The position numbers and the translations under genes were made by a program. From NCBI GenBank assembly GCA_020205615.1, contig CM035151.1, positions 17,772,322 to 17,836,321 on the forward strand: 64,000 nucleotides of DNA. Direction: 5' to 3'. Numbering within the stretch: the first letter of the stretch is position 1; every line of letters begins with the position of its first letter. Source of the stretch: Panax quinquefolius (Eukaryota; Streptophyta; Magnoliopsida; Apiales; Araliaceae). Below the pieces are notes generated by a model. It made no database searches, was not told where the DNA came from, and worked only from the letters and a program-made list of their open reading frames with translations. Below are positions 44,880-58,255 of this stretch, one piece after another.

Positions 44880-45345
44880 TATTAAATTAAACAACTCGAT
44901 GTTATAATTACAAAACAAGTAACTAAGCATTAACTTGACTTAGCGATAACATTATTATTATATCTGAGTAACCAAAGAAGCATCGGTTAGTAACCAATAT
45001 AATGATCTTATCAATAACCAATTATGACTCAGTAATAACATTTTAATTATTAAGAGTAACCAAACAAGTATCACTTAGTAATAATAATATAATGATACAT
45101 AGTAACCAACTCAATGAATAGTATTAGTAACCATTATAATGATATGCATTAAGCAATTAAGTATTAATTGACAACCAATATAATATTTCATAGTAACCAA
45201 GTTACCATTAGCGATTAGTTACAAGTTATTATTAGTTAGTAAAAATTATAGTAGTGTATACAGTTTAACCAAAAGCATTTAACATTAATTAGGCGATTAA
45301 CAATTCAACATTAATTAGTAATATTATGCAGAAGAAAGCAATATT
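44880..45345 (-). repeat. GTAACCAA-type repeats (intron-like, transposase side)
   Basis: About fifteen degenerate units of AGTAACCAATATAATGATATG with GCATTAGTTAGTAAC linkers. Read on the minus (transposase) strand the core is TTGGTTAC. Ends where copia A begins. Confidence 0.85.
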
Positions 45346-46264
45346 AATAAGTAACATTTAATATTTCTGTCATGTTTGATGATAAAGCATATACTTTGTA
45401 ACAATCTTATTCATTTATTAATAAAAGTATTAATTTATTAAAGGCTTTTAATTATCTACATGATCTTTGTTTTATAATATGTGATAAACCCGTAGTTTTA
45501 AGCGATGCTTTTAGAATAATGATGATGATCATTCTAATGAGATCTAAATTCTTAGAAAGCTTAAAACTAAAATAGTTCCCAATCGTTGGATTACTAAATT
45601 GGGGATTAGTGAATCAGGATAGATTAGTACATCGTTGCTTGCTTTCGTTGGATGAGGATGATTGATCTCATGATCATTTTGTGTGGAGACACTAAAAAAG
45701 CAAGTATGTAGGTGCTTATTAGAGAATAAGTTCTTTGAGCATTGGCTCGCTAAGGAATACCTAATGGAGTTTTATTTGCTGTCGATAGGAATTCTGTAGT
45801 GATAGTAGTCAAGTGATCCTTGGACTTGAGATCATCGTAGTATCTTGTGTATGATGAGTTATACTTTGACTTATTCCTTAAGACCCTTAGGGTATATCAA
45901 AGGGTATGCTTGGGTATAATAAGTTATACGTGGAGATAATGTATGATCGATAAAGAATCTACCACTTACAATAAAAAGAGAAATGTCTATGTGATTAGAT
46001 AAATGACAACCCGGTAGTCCTTGGCGGCGAGAATGAAATTAGAAAGGAGTTTCTAATTTGCATTATTTGGAGTTGTGCATTTAAGGATCGAAATACATAT
46101 AATTAAATAAAATAAGACTTGTGGTAATTCCATATCTTATATTTAATTGGGACATTTGTATGGTGGAAGGATTGAATTATGCGGTAACTATTTACTCGAA
46201 AGGTTCTTTTATGATTAATGTTGAAATCTATATTATACGGAAAGTCGTTGATCATTAGGGAGAA

Positions 46265-46372
46265 CATATCCTATTGTAGAATAAATATTATTTATTTAAA
46301 TAAATTAATTGTTTAATTTATTTATTTAAATAAGATTAAATTATTCTAATTGATTTATTCACAATAGGTTTA
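46265..46372 (+). repeat. Long inverted repeat in copia LTR
   Basis: Arms CCTATTGTAGAATAAAT and ATTTATTCACAATAGG enclose about 75 bp that is itself AT-rich with ATTTATTTAAATAAAT palindromes. Conserved in all four LTR copies (also near 53789, 57306 and 63567). Confidence 0.75.
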
Positions 46373-46775
46373 ATATGGAGAACTAAAAAGGTCACACCAT
46401 AAAAGGAAGAATAATTATTTAAGAAGTTAATGGCATAATCGTAATAATATGTTAAGTATATTTAATTTAATCTATGGTGATAGAATAAATTAAATAGCTT
46501 AATATTATTATTTAATATTTTAGAAATATTAAATATAAATTAATAAGAGAGTCTTATTAATATTATTACAATTATTATTATTTTAATTTCTAAAAGAGTT
46601 TAGGAATTAATTTAATATAAGTACTCTCATTTATTCTAATTGGATTAGGAAGGAAAATTAGTTAAAGGAGTTTAATTAATTATCCTAATAAGATTAGGGA
46701 GCTTAATTAATTAAAAGAATTTAATTAATTAAATAAAACCCAATTCCTTAATTGTTAAGGTGGGTTGCCCACATC

Positions 46776-46784
46776 TATAAATAA
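46776..46784 (+). promoter_or_regulatory. LTR promoter TATA box (copia A 5' LTR)
   Basis: CTATAAATAAG follows a CCTTAA-TTG-TTAAGG inverted repeat and the sequence GGTGGGTTGCCCACAT. The same arrangement is at 54298 and 57811. It is the best TATA-like site in this LTR and probably sets transcription start about 30 bases downstream (inference). Confidence 0.6.
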
Positions 46785-47215
46785 GAGAGTCTTATTATGG
46801 GTGGTATGGGTTGTTGACTTTTTTGACATACGTAATAATTCGATTTTGTTGGAGAATGCACCCTTTTACTATAGAGATAGAAAAACTAGGGTTTGAGCCA
46901 AATACCCATCTTCTTGAATTTTCTTTTTTCCTTGGTGGATCACCTCAGAGGCCAAACACTTGGGTGGCTAGCGTTGATCGAAGGAAGGAACCAAACCGGT
47001 GGATTGAGTTGAGCGAAAAGGATTTGGAGGTGAACTTGTACACGAGGAAGCTCGATCTTGAGGTATGATTTTATTCTTTATCTTTTCGTTTAATTAATAA
47101 TTATGCATAAAGGGTGATCGGGTATATGGTTTTGTAAATTTTTAAAAACGATTTTTTTGCGTTTTAGCATTTTTTTGCAATTTGATTGCGTTCTTGAATA
47201 TTACAAACCTAACGG

Positions 47216-47226
47216 TGGCATCGAGC
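47216..47226 (+). other. Copia A primer-binding site, tRNA-iMet type
   Basis: TGGCATCGAGC. Copia B has TGGCATCAGAGCC at the same place, which fits the tRNA-Met 3' end better; copy A lacks AG at the CAG step. Confidence 0.82.
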
Positions 47227-47316
47227 GAACCTTTATACGAATTATTAATTGTTTTAATTTGATATGTATATTGATATGTGTTTAGAACAATTTAATTGGG
47301 CATAATTTTATTGTAT

Positions 47317-47317
<1 letters not shown>

Positions 47318-47357
<40 letters not shown>
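47318..47357 (+). repeat. Poly(A) run in copia A leader
   Basis: About 38 consecutive A, in the untranslated leader after the primer site. Copia B has about 18 A at the equivalent place (58367-58383). Confidence 0.95.
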
Positions 47358-47360
<3 letters not shown>

Positions 47361-47513
47361 TTTTTATGATTTTTAAAAAAAAAATTTTTAATTGAAAAAA
47401 TTAAATTGAATTATATATATAATATATATATAAATTGATTTAAATTTTATTTTGAAATTTAAATTATGAATATTTATTTATATATATAGGAGTAAAAAAA
47501 AAATATATAATAT

Positions 47514-48520
<1,007 letters not shown>

Positions 48521-49765
48521 TTGCCCATTAAATGATATCGATATATATATTAAATGTTTATTATTCATAAGATGAATGTTATTTATTGATGCGTATGATG
48601 ATGTGTATGATAATAAATGGGATTGATTATGGATATTATTGACGATATGATTGGATTTTATTTTAGTTGGATGCGTGAATGTATGGGTTTTATTAAATGG
48701 AATTCTGCGTGTACCTCGTCTTCTCTAATTTTTTCTTAATGTAAATTCTATCTCCCTCTATGTACTTCCCCTTATTTAGCGATCGAGGTTTCTATTTATT
48801 TTAAATAGTTTTGTAATAGGAATAGTTAGAATTAATTTTGAAAAATTGGAGATCAAAGAAAACAAAGCGAAGCGCTTGAAGACCCGTTTGTAATGGAGCA
48901 GGGTTTAAATGTAATAGTTATATTTAAATATTATTTCTTGCACCCTAGGGTTTGACCTTTTGGTTCACTTGGTGGCTCTAGTGAGACAAACTAGAATAAA
49001 AGTCCATAATCAATCAGGGTAGAATATAGTATTATATATGCATACTATATATATATATATATTATATATTATACAAACATGCTTGTTCATTAATATATAT
49101 AGCGTATTTTATATATATATATATAAATGCATGCGCTAAGCAAGATGAGACAAATTAATAACAAACCCCTCGATTTTTTATATTAAGTCTAGCGTTCAAA
49201 GATATTTGGAATATCGAGCGTAAGCCTTCTAGCATGATAAAATTAATAGAGTATTAAATATTTAATATGAGTTTGTTGTGTCACCCTGAAGCAAGTATTA
49301 AGTATTTAAGATGTTAATTTATCACATTTGATGCTTATAAAGAAAATTGAACAATATTGTTTTGTTGTGTCACCTGAGGATGATATTTTTCTTTTTGAAT
49401 ATATGGAGTGCTAGGTGGACTTAACTTGGATAATTTTGATTCGGATGTGCCACCACTTGATCAAAATAATCTAAGAGGCAAAAAAGAAAAGGAGTTGCAT
49501 AGTTGATGTAATTGACAAAAGTTGTCTACTATTTATTTATATATAGTTTGTTGTGTCACCACAAGGCTATATACATTTGAAATGGGATCCTTATTCTCAC
49601 TAGCAAATCTTTAATTAGATTTTCTTAGAACTATATAAGTGAGGTAATATAGTTTGAAGAAAATAGTGGGAGATACCAATTTAAAACAAGACCTAATTTA
49701 TTTTGGTAATTAATAAAAGAATGTATGTTAAAATGTTGTTAATTACAAATTCATTTCTGAGAATT
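48521..49765 (+). other. Copia A leader, unique part
   Basis: AT-rich leader with TTGTTGTGTCACC repeated at about 49271, 49361 and 49549 (spacing about 90-190 bp). No coding domain recognised. About 1.1 kb of this (48705-49755) is absent from copia B, where the leader jumps from the equivalent of 48700 directly to gag. Confidence 0.6.
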
Positions 49766-49769
49766 TTAC

Positions 49770-50580
49770 AATGTCTAAAATTACTATCCTTTGCGAAGCA
49801 TATTAGATGCTAAATTAACGGGCCAAGAATTAAGCGGATTGGTTAAGGAATTTGAGAATAGTTCTCATGGTGAAAAGCTATCTTATGTCATAATCGCCTA
49901 TCCTATGATAGTTGCGAGACAATGCCTCGAGGAAGAGATTGCTACTTTTAGAAAGTGGCGAGATGATCTGTGATTGGCTCGATGCATCATCATGCTCGCA
50001 TCCATGAGTACTTGAGCTTGTCGTCGACATGAAACTATGGATGCTCTCTTATATTCTTGCATCAAGTAGTTGATGGTGAGGAAAGTGGGGTGATAGATAT
50101 CGGATATCTAAGGAGCTCTTAGATCTAGAATGGCCGATGGCACTATAAATGCAGAAAAAAGTTCTTAACATAATCAATTTGATTGATCGATTAGGACAAT
50201 ATTTGGTTTTGTCATGGATGGAGAGTTGAGCAAGATTTGATCTTGCACTCACTCCGGACTCCTTTCACAATTGTTGTGAATTTTTTTCATATGAACAAGC
50301 TAGATATCGACCTGTTGATTTGCTTAACATATTGAAAAATGTTGAGAGTCACTTTCAACCAAGAAAGATCAAGTCTTCTTGGTAGGGGCAAAGGATCTTA
50401 CGAAAAAAGAAGAGCGATTCAAAGAAGGTAAATAGAAAGGCGTAAACAAAGGATAATAAGAACAAAAAAGCGATACGGATAGCAAAGGGTTTGCTTCCCT
50501 TTGCAATAAGCTGGACCTTTGAAAAAAAGCTGCGAGAAGCATCTTGCGAGAGGCTAACAAAGAAGCTTAGTGAAGTTTTG
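49770..50580 (+). pseudogene. gag: Copia A gag remnant
   Basis: Begins near MSKITIL; 49791-49973 and 50010-50340 encode the copia gag core with RSRMADGT-like and INLIDRLGQ-like pieces, GELSQDLI, and KLDIDL...LLNMLKNVESHFQPRKIK. It ends in a Lys-rich stretch and the zinc knuckle start (VCF-x-CNK), which is broken near CTGGAC. Frameshifts are frequent. Gag forms the virus-like particle. The copy in B (59645-60470) is about equally decayed and keeps CFHCNK. Confidence 0.8.
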
Positions 50581-50584
50581 GTTC

Positions 50585-51540
50585 AAATCTGATTTTTTGT
50601 TCATGATTTGAAATAAATTTTTCTTTAAGTCGAGGTTCTACTTGGGTATTGGATCTGACTTTGGTTATCATAAATATAGATTTATGAAGGGACCAAGCGA
50701 AGTAGAAAGCTAAACAAATATAAGTAATCTATGTGTGGAAAATGAAGCAAAGGTTCTTTGCATTAGCCATAGAAACTTATAGTTTAGCAATGCTACTGGG
50801 CAAATCTATTAAGTCGATAAGTTGTTATTGTATTCGGTTCTTGTTAAAAATATTATTTCCATTTTATTGTTGGATGATGAAATCTTTGGTATTATAATTA
50901 AGAACAATTGTTGTTTATTTATAATAATAATGTTTTGTATAGAGCTGGAATATTACTTAATAAATTTTGTATACTTGACTTACGTGAAAATAATTTTGCA
51001 TATTGAACAAACTAGTATAAGAAAAGGAGATGATCATTGAAAGAGTTGAATGTGTGTATTTATTTTTGAAATACAAGTGTGAATTATTTGAAAGGTTGAA
51101 AAAATTGAGAAGTGAAACAAATTTGGCAAAGTATTAAGATTCTTTGATTAGATCGAGGAATAAATACTTGTGATGATAAGTTTCTAGATCATCTCAAATG
51201 GTTTTCTCATAATGGACACCTCTCGATCATAATAATTGATTGATGTATCGAAAGGAAAAATCGTACCTTGTTGGACATAGTGCGGTCCATAATGATTTTC
51301 ACTGAGCATTCGGTATCCTTACAGGGATCATGTCACTAGAAATAATTGCATATCTACGAAAAAGGTAACCTCAAAATCCATTGAAGACTCCATAAAAGTT
51401 ATGGACGGGGAGGATTCTAATCTTAAGTATGTTAAGATAAGGGTTGTCGACTTATGTGAAAAGGTTTCAAAGGATAAGCTTGGGACAAGATTTGACAAGT
51501 CTGATTTGTGGGACATCTAAAAGTAAGTTTAGGGTATATG
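50585..51540 (+). pseudogene. Copia A protease and partial integrase remnant
   Basis: 50640-50670 reads STWVLD, the start of the copia aspartic protease (the D-T-G site is garbled at GGATCTGAC). Next come VLVKNIISILLLDDE, IIIKNNCC and YVKIILHIE, the end of the protease domain. The following sequence passes in about 15 codons to VYLFLKYKCELFERL, from the middle of integrase. The pre-integrase domain, the HHCC zinc finger and the first catalytic Asp are therefore missing. Later KVSKDKLGTRFDKSDLW is the C-terminal part of integrase. Copia B has the same junction. Confidence 0.78.
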
Positions 51541-51699
51541 TTCTATAATCTACTTAGCAAAAGGTGTTTGTTCTGAAAACAGCGCTTACAAAGATAAAGG
51601 TGTTTATCATTGAAAGGGGCTAGTGGGAGGATAATAGATCTTGAAAAGTTCAAGAGAACACAAAAACACTTATAAGTCGAATAAGAGGAACTATAGATA

Positions 51700-52855
51700 G
51701 ACTATTGTACCCATTGAGATCGTAAATACGGAATAGTACAGAAGATACCTAGGAGGTATGGATTCATCATAGATGATGATGATGAGGTACACATCATAGA
51801 AGATGATGATCGATTACATCACGATGAGGTAAGTGTTGTGAACACTCGGAGAAATGGATTGAAAAGTTTCTCAAATATGGAACATTCGTTTTGATGAAGC
51901 GATCAAAAGAGTTTGATTTTATCAAAATAAGAATGAACCTAGTGTGTACAAAAGGGTCGATTGGGAGCATCGTGACATTCTAGTATTATATGTTGATATA
52001 CTACGGATGAGGAATGACATACCAATGCTCTGATCGGTAAAGATAAAGTTGTCTAAACATTCCTCCATGAATGATTTGGGAAGAGTATCTTAATTGGGGA
52101 TATAAATCTATATAGATAGATTTAAGAGGATGCTCGACTTAACCCGAGCGTATATTCATTTGATGCTAAAAGTCGTTTAGCATGGCAAACTCAAGAGATG
52201 TCTCGTGTTGATGAGCTATGGGTGTATCTCTCTTAATAGTCCCCACGAGACTCACGAAAAGAGAGGTCGCATGAGTGACAATCATGTATGATGATGATGA
52301 AATATCACGAGACACGATGTTGATCGGTCGTATTATGGAGAAGTTCACTATGAGTCGGTGAAAAACATCTTAAAGTGCTTACTTAGGCACTAAGGATGTG
52401 ATCATATTCATGGTGGGTCTAAATTAAAACTAGAGGCTTATGAGACTCAAGTTTTTCGGGAGACGGAGACAAGATGACGAGAAAAATCCACTTTAAGGTA
52501 AAGCGTTATCTTGAGCAGTGGTGCGAGTGAATTGGAAAGGTTCAAAGCAATGAAAGAGTTCTTTGGTTTAGTGATAAAGACAAAGTATATAGCTATAAAT
52601 GAAGGCTATGAGTTGATTGTTTGGATTAAAAGTTCATTCTGAGAACTAGGAATAGTTCTAAGTCTCATCTTGGATCTAAACATGTGTTGTGGCACTTTCA
52701 TTTGATTATTAGAATCATTGAAAGATGGGAAATCACTATAGAGATAGTGGACTCTCATGAACAACATTACATATCCATTAACTAAAGCTTATCAGCGGCG
52801 GGATAATCGTCACTTAGAGAAGAAGAGTATAAGATACCATGGCGATTGGCTTTAG
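51700..52855 (+). pseudogene. Copia A partial reverse transcriptase and RNase H remnant
   Basis: After an acidic stretch (DDDEVHIIEDDD, 51770-51810) the sequence joins the second half of copia RT: FDFIKI...NEPSVYK-like text (51910), IVTF-ILYVDI-like around the Y-V-D-D site (51980-52010, with one Asp codon altered), MKDLG equivalents near 52070, SFSMANSRD (52180), then the RNase H part with GGSKLKLE-like text (52420), VVALSLILDLNM (about 52660) and the terminal RYHGDWL (52830). The first half of RT (KARLVAKG, AFLNG) is not found. It is a deletion derivative. Confidence 0.75.
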
Positions 52856-52858
52856 TGC

Positions 52859-52869
52859 AAGTGGGAGAT
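52859..52869 (+). other. Copia A polypurine tract
   Basis: AAGTGGGAGAT directly before the 3' LTR start TGAAAGTAG, the usual copia arrangement. Confidence 0.85.
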
Positions 52870-54734
52870 TGAAAGTAGTATGCACACAAGCCCGATCATG
52901 TTTGATGATAAAGCATATACTTTGTAACAATCTTATTCATTTATTAATAAAAAGTATTAATTTATTAAAGGCTTTTAATTATCTACGTGATCTTTGTTTT
53001 ATAATATGTGATAAACCCGTAGTTTTAAGCAATGCTTTTAGAATAATGATGATGATCATTCTAATGAGATCTAAATTCTTAGAAAGCTTAAAACTAAAAT
53101 AGTTCCCAATCGTTGGATTACTAAATTGGGGATTAGTGAATCAGGATAGATTGGTACATCGTTGCTTGCTTTCGTTGGATGAGGATGATTGATCTCATGA
53201 TCATTTTTGTGTGGAACACTAAAGCAAGTATGTAGGTGCTTATTAGAGAATAAGTTCCTTTTGAGCGTGGCTCGCTAAGGAATACCTAATGGAGTTTTAT
53301 TTGCTGTCGATAGGAATTCTGTAGTGATAGTAGTCAAGTGATCCTTGGACTTGAGATCATCATAGTATCTTGTGTATGATGAGTTATACTTTGACTTATT
53401 CCTTAAGACCCTTAGGGTATATCAAAGGGTATGCTTGGGTATAATAAGTTATGCATGGAGATAATGTATGATCGATAAAGAATCTACCACTACAATATAA
53501 AAAGAGAAATGTCTATGTGATTCGATAAATGACAACCCGGTAGTCCTTGGCAAGCGAGAATGAAATTAGAAAGGAGTTTCTAATTTGCATTATTTGAGTT
53601 GTGCATTTAAGGATCGAAATACATATAATTAAATAAAATAAGACTTGTGGTAATTCCATGTCTTATATTTAATTGGGACATTGTATGGTGGAAGGATTGA
53701 ATTATGCGGTAACTATTTACTCGAAAGGTTCTTTTATGATTAATGTTGAAATCTATATTATACGGAAAGTCGTTGATCATTAGGGAGGCTTATCCTATTG
53801 TAGAATAAATATTATTTATTTAAATAAATTAATTGTTTAATTTATTTATTTAAATAAGATTAAATTATCTAAATTGATTTATTCACAATAGGGTTTAATA
53901 TGGAGAACTAAAGGTCACACCATAAAAGGAAGAATAATTATTTAAGAAGTTAATGGCATAATCGTAATAATATGTTAAGTATATTTAATTTAATCTATGG
54001 TGATAGAATAAATTAAATAGCTTAATATTATTATTTAATATTTTAGAAATATTAAATATAAATTAATAAGAGAGTCTTATTAATATTATTACAATTATTA
54101 TTATTTTAATTTCTAAAAGAGTTTAGGAATTAATTTAATATAAGTACTCTCATTTATTCTAATTGGATTAGGAAGGAAAATTAGTTAAAGGAGTTTAATT
54201 AATTATCCTAATAAGATTAGGGAGCTTAATTAATTAAAAGAATTTAATTAATTAAATAAAACCCAATTTCTTAATTGTTAAGGTGGGTTGCCACATCTAT
54301 AAATAAGAGAGTCTTATTATGGGTGGTGGGGTTGTTGACTTTTACAACATACGTAATAATTCGATTGTTGGAGAGTATACCCTTTTCTATAGAGATAGAA
54401 AACTAGGGTTTGAGCCATACCCATCTTCTTGAATTTTTTTCTTCCTTGGTGGATCACCTCTAGAGAGGCCAAACATTTGGGTGGCTGCGTTGATCGAAAG
54501 GAAGGAACCAAACCGGGTGGATTGAGTTGAGCGAAAGGATTTGGAGGTGAACTTGTACACGAGGAAGCTCGATCTTGAGGTATGATTTTATTCTTTATCT
54601 TTTCGTTTAATTAATAATTATGCATAAAGGGTGATCATAGGGTATATGGTTTGTAAAAATTTTTAAACTACGATTTTTTACTGCGTTTAGCATTTTTTTT
54701 GCAATTTGATTGCGTTCTTGAATATTACAAACCT
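52870..54734 (+). mobile_element. Copia A 3' LTR
   Basis: Starts TGAAAGTAGTATGCACACAA after the polypurine tract. Ends ACAAACCT, after which the sequence switches to the MULE-3 transposase. TATA box at about 54298. Near-identical to 45371-47213 apart from short indels. Confidence 0.88.
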
Positions 54735-55188
54735 TTCGATTATATGGTATATGCGAGGAAGCATCATGACATCCTGAAACACATAATTGATCCTTGTATT
54801 ATTGCTTCATGTCTATACGAAACAATGCATTGGCCTTCCCTTACTCCACAAGCGGTTCATAAATTCATGAAAAACCATCTCCAAGATAATTCGTTTTATT
54901 TTTGTCAACCCTTTGCAAAAGCAATCGGAACAATGTTTTGGTTTGCATCTTGTGGTGCTTCTTATCGATAGTGTCCCTCCGTAAGTTGATTGTATGAATG
55001 TGCCATCGATTACAATAATTGGAAAGCAATGATGCCATGATTGAATGGATGCTCAATAAAGCGAAGAATAAATATTTGAAACGAGCATTTGTTTCCAACT
55101 CAAGAGTCTGTGTGAAACTGTTATGAAACATCAACATTATCAATAGAATTATAAGTAGTATAATGCTACAAAGTAACCAAGACAACAT
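54735..55188 (-). pseudogene. MURA transposase DDE core (MULE-3)
   Basis: Catalytic part of a Mutator-like transposase. The minus strand from about 55030 reads VIDGTFIQSTYGG, matching the first catalytic Asp region (DGT). About 54930-54850 across a frame change gives AFAKG and KGLTKINES-like text and the W-x-W-F-F segment (the pattern plant MULEs show as SWxWFFxNL). Near 54780, CHDASSHIPY corresponds to the SDRHxS region of the second Asp, distorted at a CAG site. It is cut at 54734/54735 by copia A. The third acidic residue and the region up to the SWIM finger are not found. Confidence 0.82.
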
Positions 55189-56076
55189 TAGAGCGATAGC
55201 AAATTATTGTCATACGATAACCAAGACTGACATTGGACAATATAATTTTTATCTGATAAACAAGACAAGAGTGAAGCGATAACCAATGTATTTAATGTCA
55301 ATTATCCAAGTCGACATTAGTTAGCAACAAATTATCCAAACATTAAGCAATAACCAAAAGCGAGAAGGAATATATTGTTATACAAGAACCAATATATTGT
55401 TACACAATCGATAACTAATATCTTTTGTTACGATAACTAATCTGACATTTGTCATTAACAATAAAACATTAGACAATTATAATGTTACAAAGTAACCAAG
55501 ATAGCATTAGACAAGTAACCAACATATTTCTTCTGATAACAATCTGACATTAGATAGTATAATGTTTTTGAAGAATCAAAACTGACATTATACAAGAAAA
55601 AACATATTTCTATCTGATTACTAAGATATCATTATATGCATTAACCAACGATTCTACAGCAGACGATAACTAAGATAACATTAGGCAATAACAAACATAT
55701 TGTCTTACGATAACCAAGACAAACATTAGATAGTATAATGTTTTTCGATAACAAAAACTGACATTATCTGATAAACAACATATTGCTATCTGATAATCAA
55801 GATATTATTAAGCGATAATAAACGGTTGCATTACTGATAACCAATGTATTTCTTTGAGTAAACATTAATATAAAAAATCGGTAGAACTCATTTAAAATTA
55901 TAAATATGAGGTAGGTAACTAATGCACATTATAGCAACCAAATCGGTTGAATTGAGTAATCAACTAATCATGAAAAATAATAATGTGTTTTAAATTGTTA
56001 CTGGATTTATTTTTCTGCGACATGTGTAACCATGATGGGATCAATGAGTAGTCGTGTGGATTTCCTCTTACCTTTT
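55189..56076 (-). repeat. GATAACCAAGA / TTGGTTATC repeats inside the transposase gene
   Basis: About twenty degenerate units such as GATAACCAAGACTGACATTA, with TCTGACATTAG and ACATATTTC linkers, separate the N-terminal and DDE blocks. Probably an intron filled with the MULE family repeat, here with AACCAAGA rather than AACCAAAC flanks. Confidence 0.8.
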
Positions 56077-56378
56077 CTAACGCTTTCTCCTTGATCTCCA
56101 TGCTTTTTGGTAAGAGATGGACACATTATATTCTGTCATCATGTCCTCGACAATATCGGTTGGTGTGTATATTTTCTTCAAATTTGTTAATTTATGCATT
56201 ATGCATTCGCTGACCAACTCACTATTTGCTTGTCGTGGTCTCCCGAAATACGTTGGTGAACACGTGTGAATGTCATTGAATTCCCTCACCTTGAACAGAC
56301 TGGTTTTTCGAATACTTGATGCTCTCATCTTCCATTTGCAATTTTCATCATCTACGCACACTAGCACAAAGTCTCTAT
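56077..56378 (-). pseudogene. MURA transposase N-terminal DNA-binding region (MULE-3)
   Basis: Open minus-strand frame of about 100 codons reading FVLVCVDDENCKWKMRASSI, FKVREFNDIHTCSPTYF, ANSELVSECIMHKL, IYTPTDIVEDMMTEYNVSIS and YQKAWRSR. This is the MuDR-type N-terminal region: C-W-K-x-R-A-S, F-x-V-x-x-F-n-x-x-H-T-C, then the helical segment ending YQKAWR. It is uninterrupted, so the best preserved piece of MULE-3. Its 5' end is removed by copia B at 56379; the first 8 codons of the longest frame lie in LTR sequence. Confidence 0.9.
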
Positions 56379-58254
56379 TGAAAGTAATATGCACACAAGC
56401 CAATCATGTTTGATGATAAAGCATATACTTTGTAACAATCTTATTTTATTTATTAATAAAAAGTATTAATTTATTAAAGACTTTTAATTATCTACATGAT
56501 GCTGTTTTATAATATGTGATAAACCCATAGTTTTAAGCAATGCTTTTAGAATAATGATGATGATCATTCTAATGAGATCTAAATTCTTAGAAAGCTTAAA
56601 ACTAAAATAGTTCCCAATCATTGGATTACTAAATTGGGGATTAGTGAATTCGGATAGATTGGTACATACGTTGCTTGCTTTCATTGGATGAGGATGATTG
56701 ATCTCATGATCATTTGTGTGGAGACACTAAAGCAAGTATGTAGGTGCTTATTAGAGAATAAGTTCCTTTGAGCGTGGCTCATTAAGGAATACCTAATGGA
56801 GTTTTATTTGCTGTCGATAGGAATTCTGTAGTGATAGTAGTCTACAAGTAATCCTTGGACTTGAGATCATCATAGTATCTTGTGTATGATAAGTTATACT
56901 TTGACTTATTCCTTAAGACCCTTAGGGTATATCAAAGGGTATGCTTGGGTATAATAAGTTGTACGTGGAGATAATGTATAATCAATAAAGAATCTACCAC
57001 TTCTAATAAAAGAAGAGAAATGTCTATGTGATTCGATAAATGACAACCCGGTAGTCCTTGGGCGGCGAGAATGAAATTAGAAAGGAGTTTCTAATTTGCA
57101 TTATTTGAGTTGTGCATTTAAGAGTCGAAATACATATAATTAAATAAAATAAGACTTGATGAGTAATTCCATGTCTTATATTTAATTGGGACATTGTATG
57201 GTGGAAGGATTAAATTATGCGGTAACTATTACTCAAAGGTTCTTTAATGATTAATGTTGAAATCTATATTATCCGGAAAGTCGTTGATCGTTAGGGAGGC
57301 TTATCCCTATTGTAGAATAAATATTATTTAAATAAATTAATTATTTAATTTATTTATTTAAATAAGATTAGAATTGTTCTAATTGATTTATTCACAACTA
57401 GGTTTAATATGGGGAACCTAAAGGTCACACCATAAAAGGAAGAATAATTATTTAAGAAGTTAATGGCATAATCATAATAATATGTTATGTATATTTAATT
57501 TAATCTATGGTGATAGAATAAATTAAATAGCTTAATATTTATTATTTAATATTTTAGAAATATTAAATATAAATTAATAAGAGAGTCTTATTAATATTAT
57601 TACAATTATTATTATTTTAATTTCTAAAAGAGTTTAGGAATTAATTTAATATAAGTACTCTCATTTATTCCTAATAAGATTAGGAGGTTAAATTAATTAA
57701 AAGAGTTTAATTAATTATCCCTAATAAGATTAGGAAGCTTAATTAATTAAAAGAATTTAATTAATTAAATAAACCCAATTCCTTAATTGTTAAGGTGGGT
57801 TGCCCACATCTATAAATAAGAGGAGTCTTATTATGGGTGGATGGGTTGTTGACTTTTTCAAAACAACGACATAATTCCAATTTGTTGGAGAGTACCCTTT
57901 TCTATAGAGATAGAAAACTAGGGTTTGAGCCAAATACCCTTTTTCTTGAATCATTATAATTCCTTGGTGGATCACCTCTAGAGGCCAAACATATGGGTGG
58001 CTAACGTTGATCGAAAGGAAGGAACAAAACCCCGGTGGATTCAAGTTGAGCGAAAGGATTTGGAGGTGAACTTGTGCACGAGGGATTTCGATCTTGAGGG
58101 TATGATTTTATTCTTTATCTTTTCGTTTAATTAATAATTATGCATAAAGAGTGATCCGGGTATATGGTTTGTAAAAATTTTTAAACTATGATTTTACACG
58201 ATTCCGCTTAATTTGTGTAATTTGATTGCGCCCATGAATATTACAAACCTAACA
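56379..58254 (+). mobile_element. Copia B 5' LTR (1876 bp)
   Basis: Starts TGAAAGTAATATGCACACAA and ends ACAAACCTAACA, giving TG...CA ends. It includes a TATA box at about 57811 and the long inverted repeat near 57306. Confidence 0.9.
57810..57819 (+). promoter_or_regulatory. LTR promoter TATA box (copia B 5' LTR)
   Basis: CTATAAATAAG after the CCTTAATTGTTAAGG inverted repeat, as in the other LTRs. Confidence 0.6.
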
Positions 58255-58255
58255 G

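Larger units (their letters stand above)
45371..47213 (+). mobile_element. Copia A 5' LTR
   Basis: Starts within the LTR at TCATGTTTGATGATAAAGCA (the preceding 28 bases TGAAAGTAGTATGC... of the other LTRs are missing) and ends ACAAACCTAAC just before the primer site. A TATA box is at 46777. It matches 52870-54734, 56379-58254 and 62645-64000. Confidence 0.88.
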
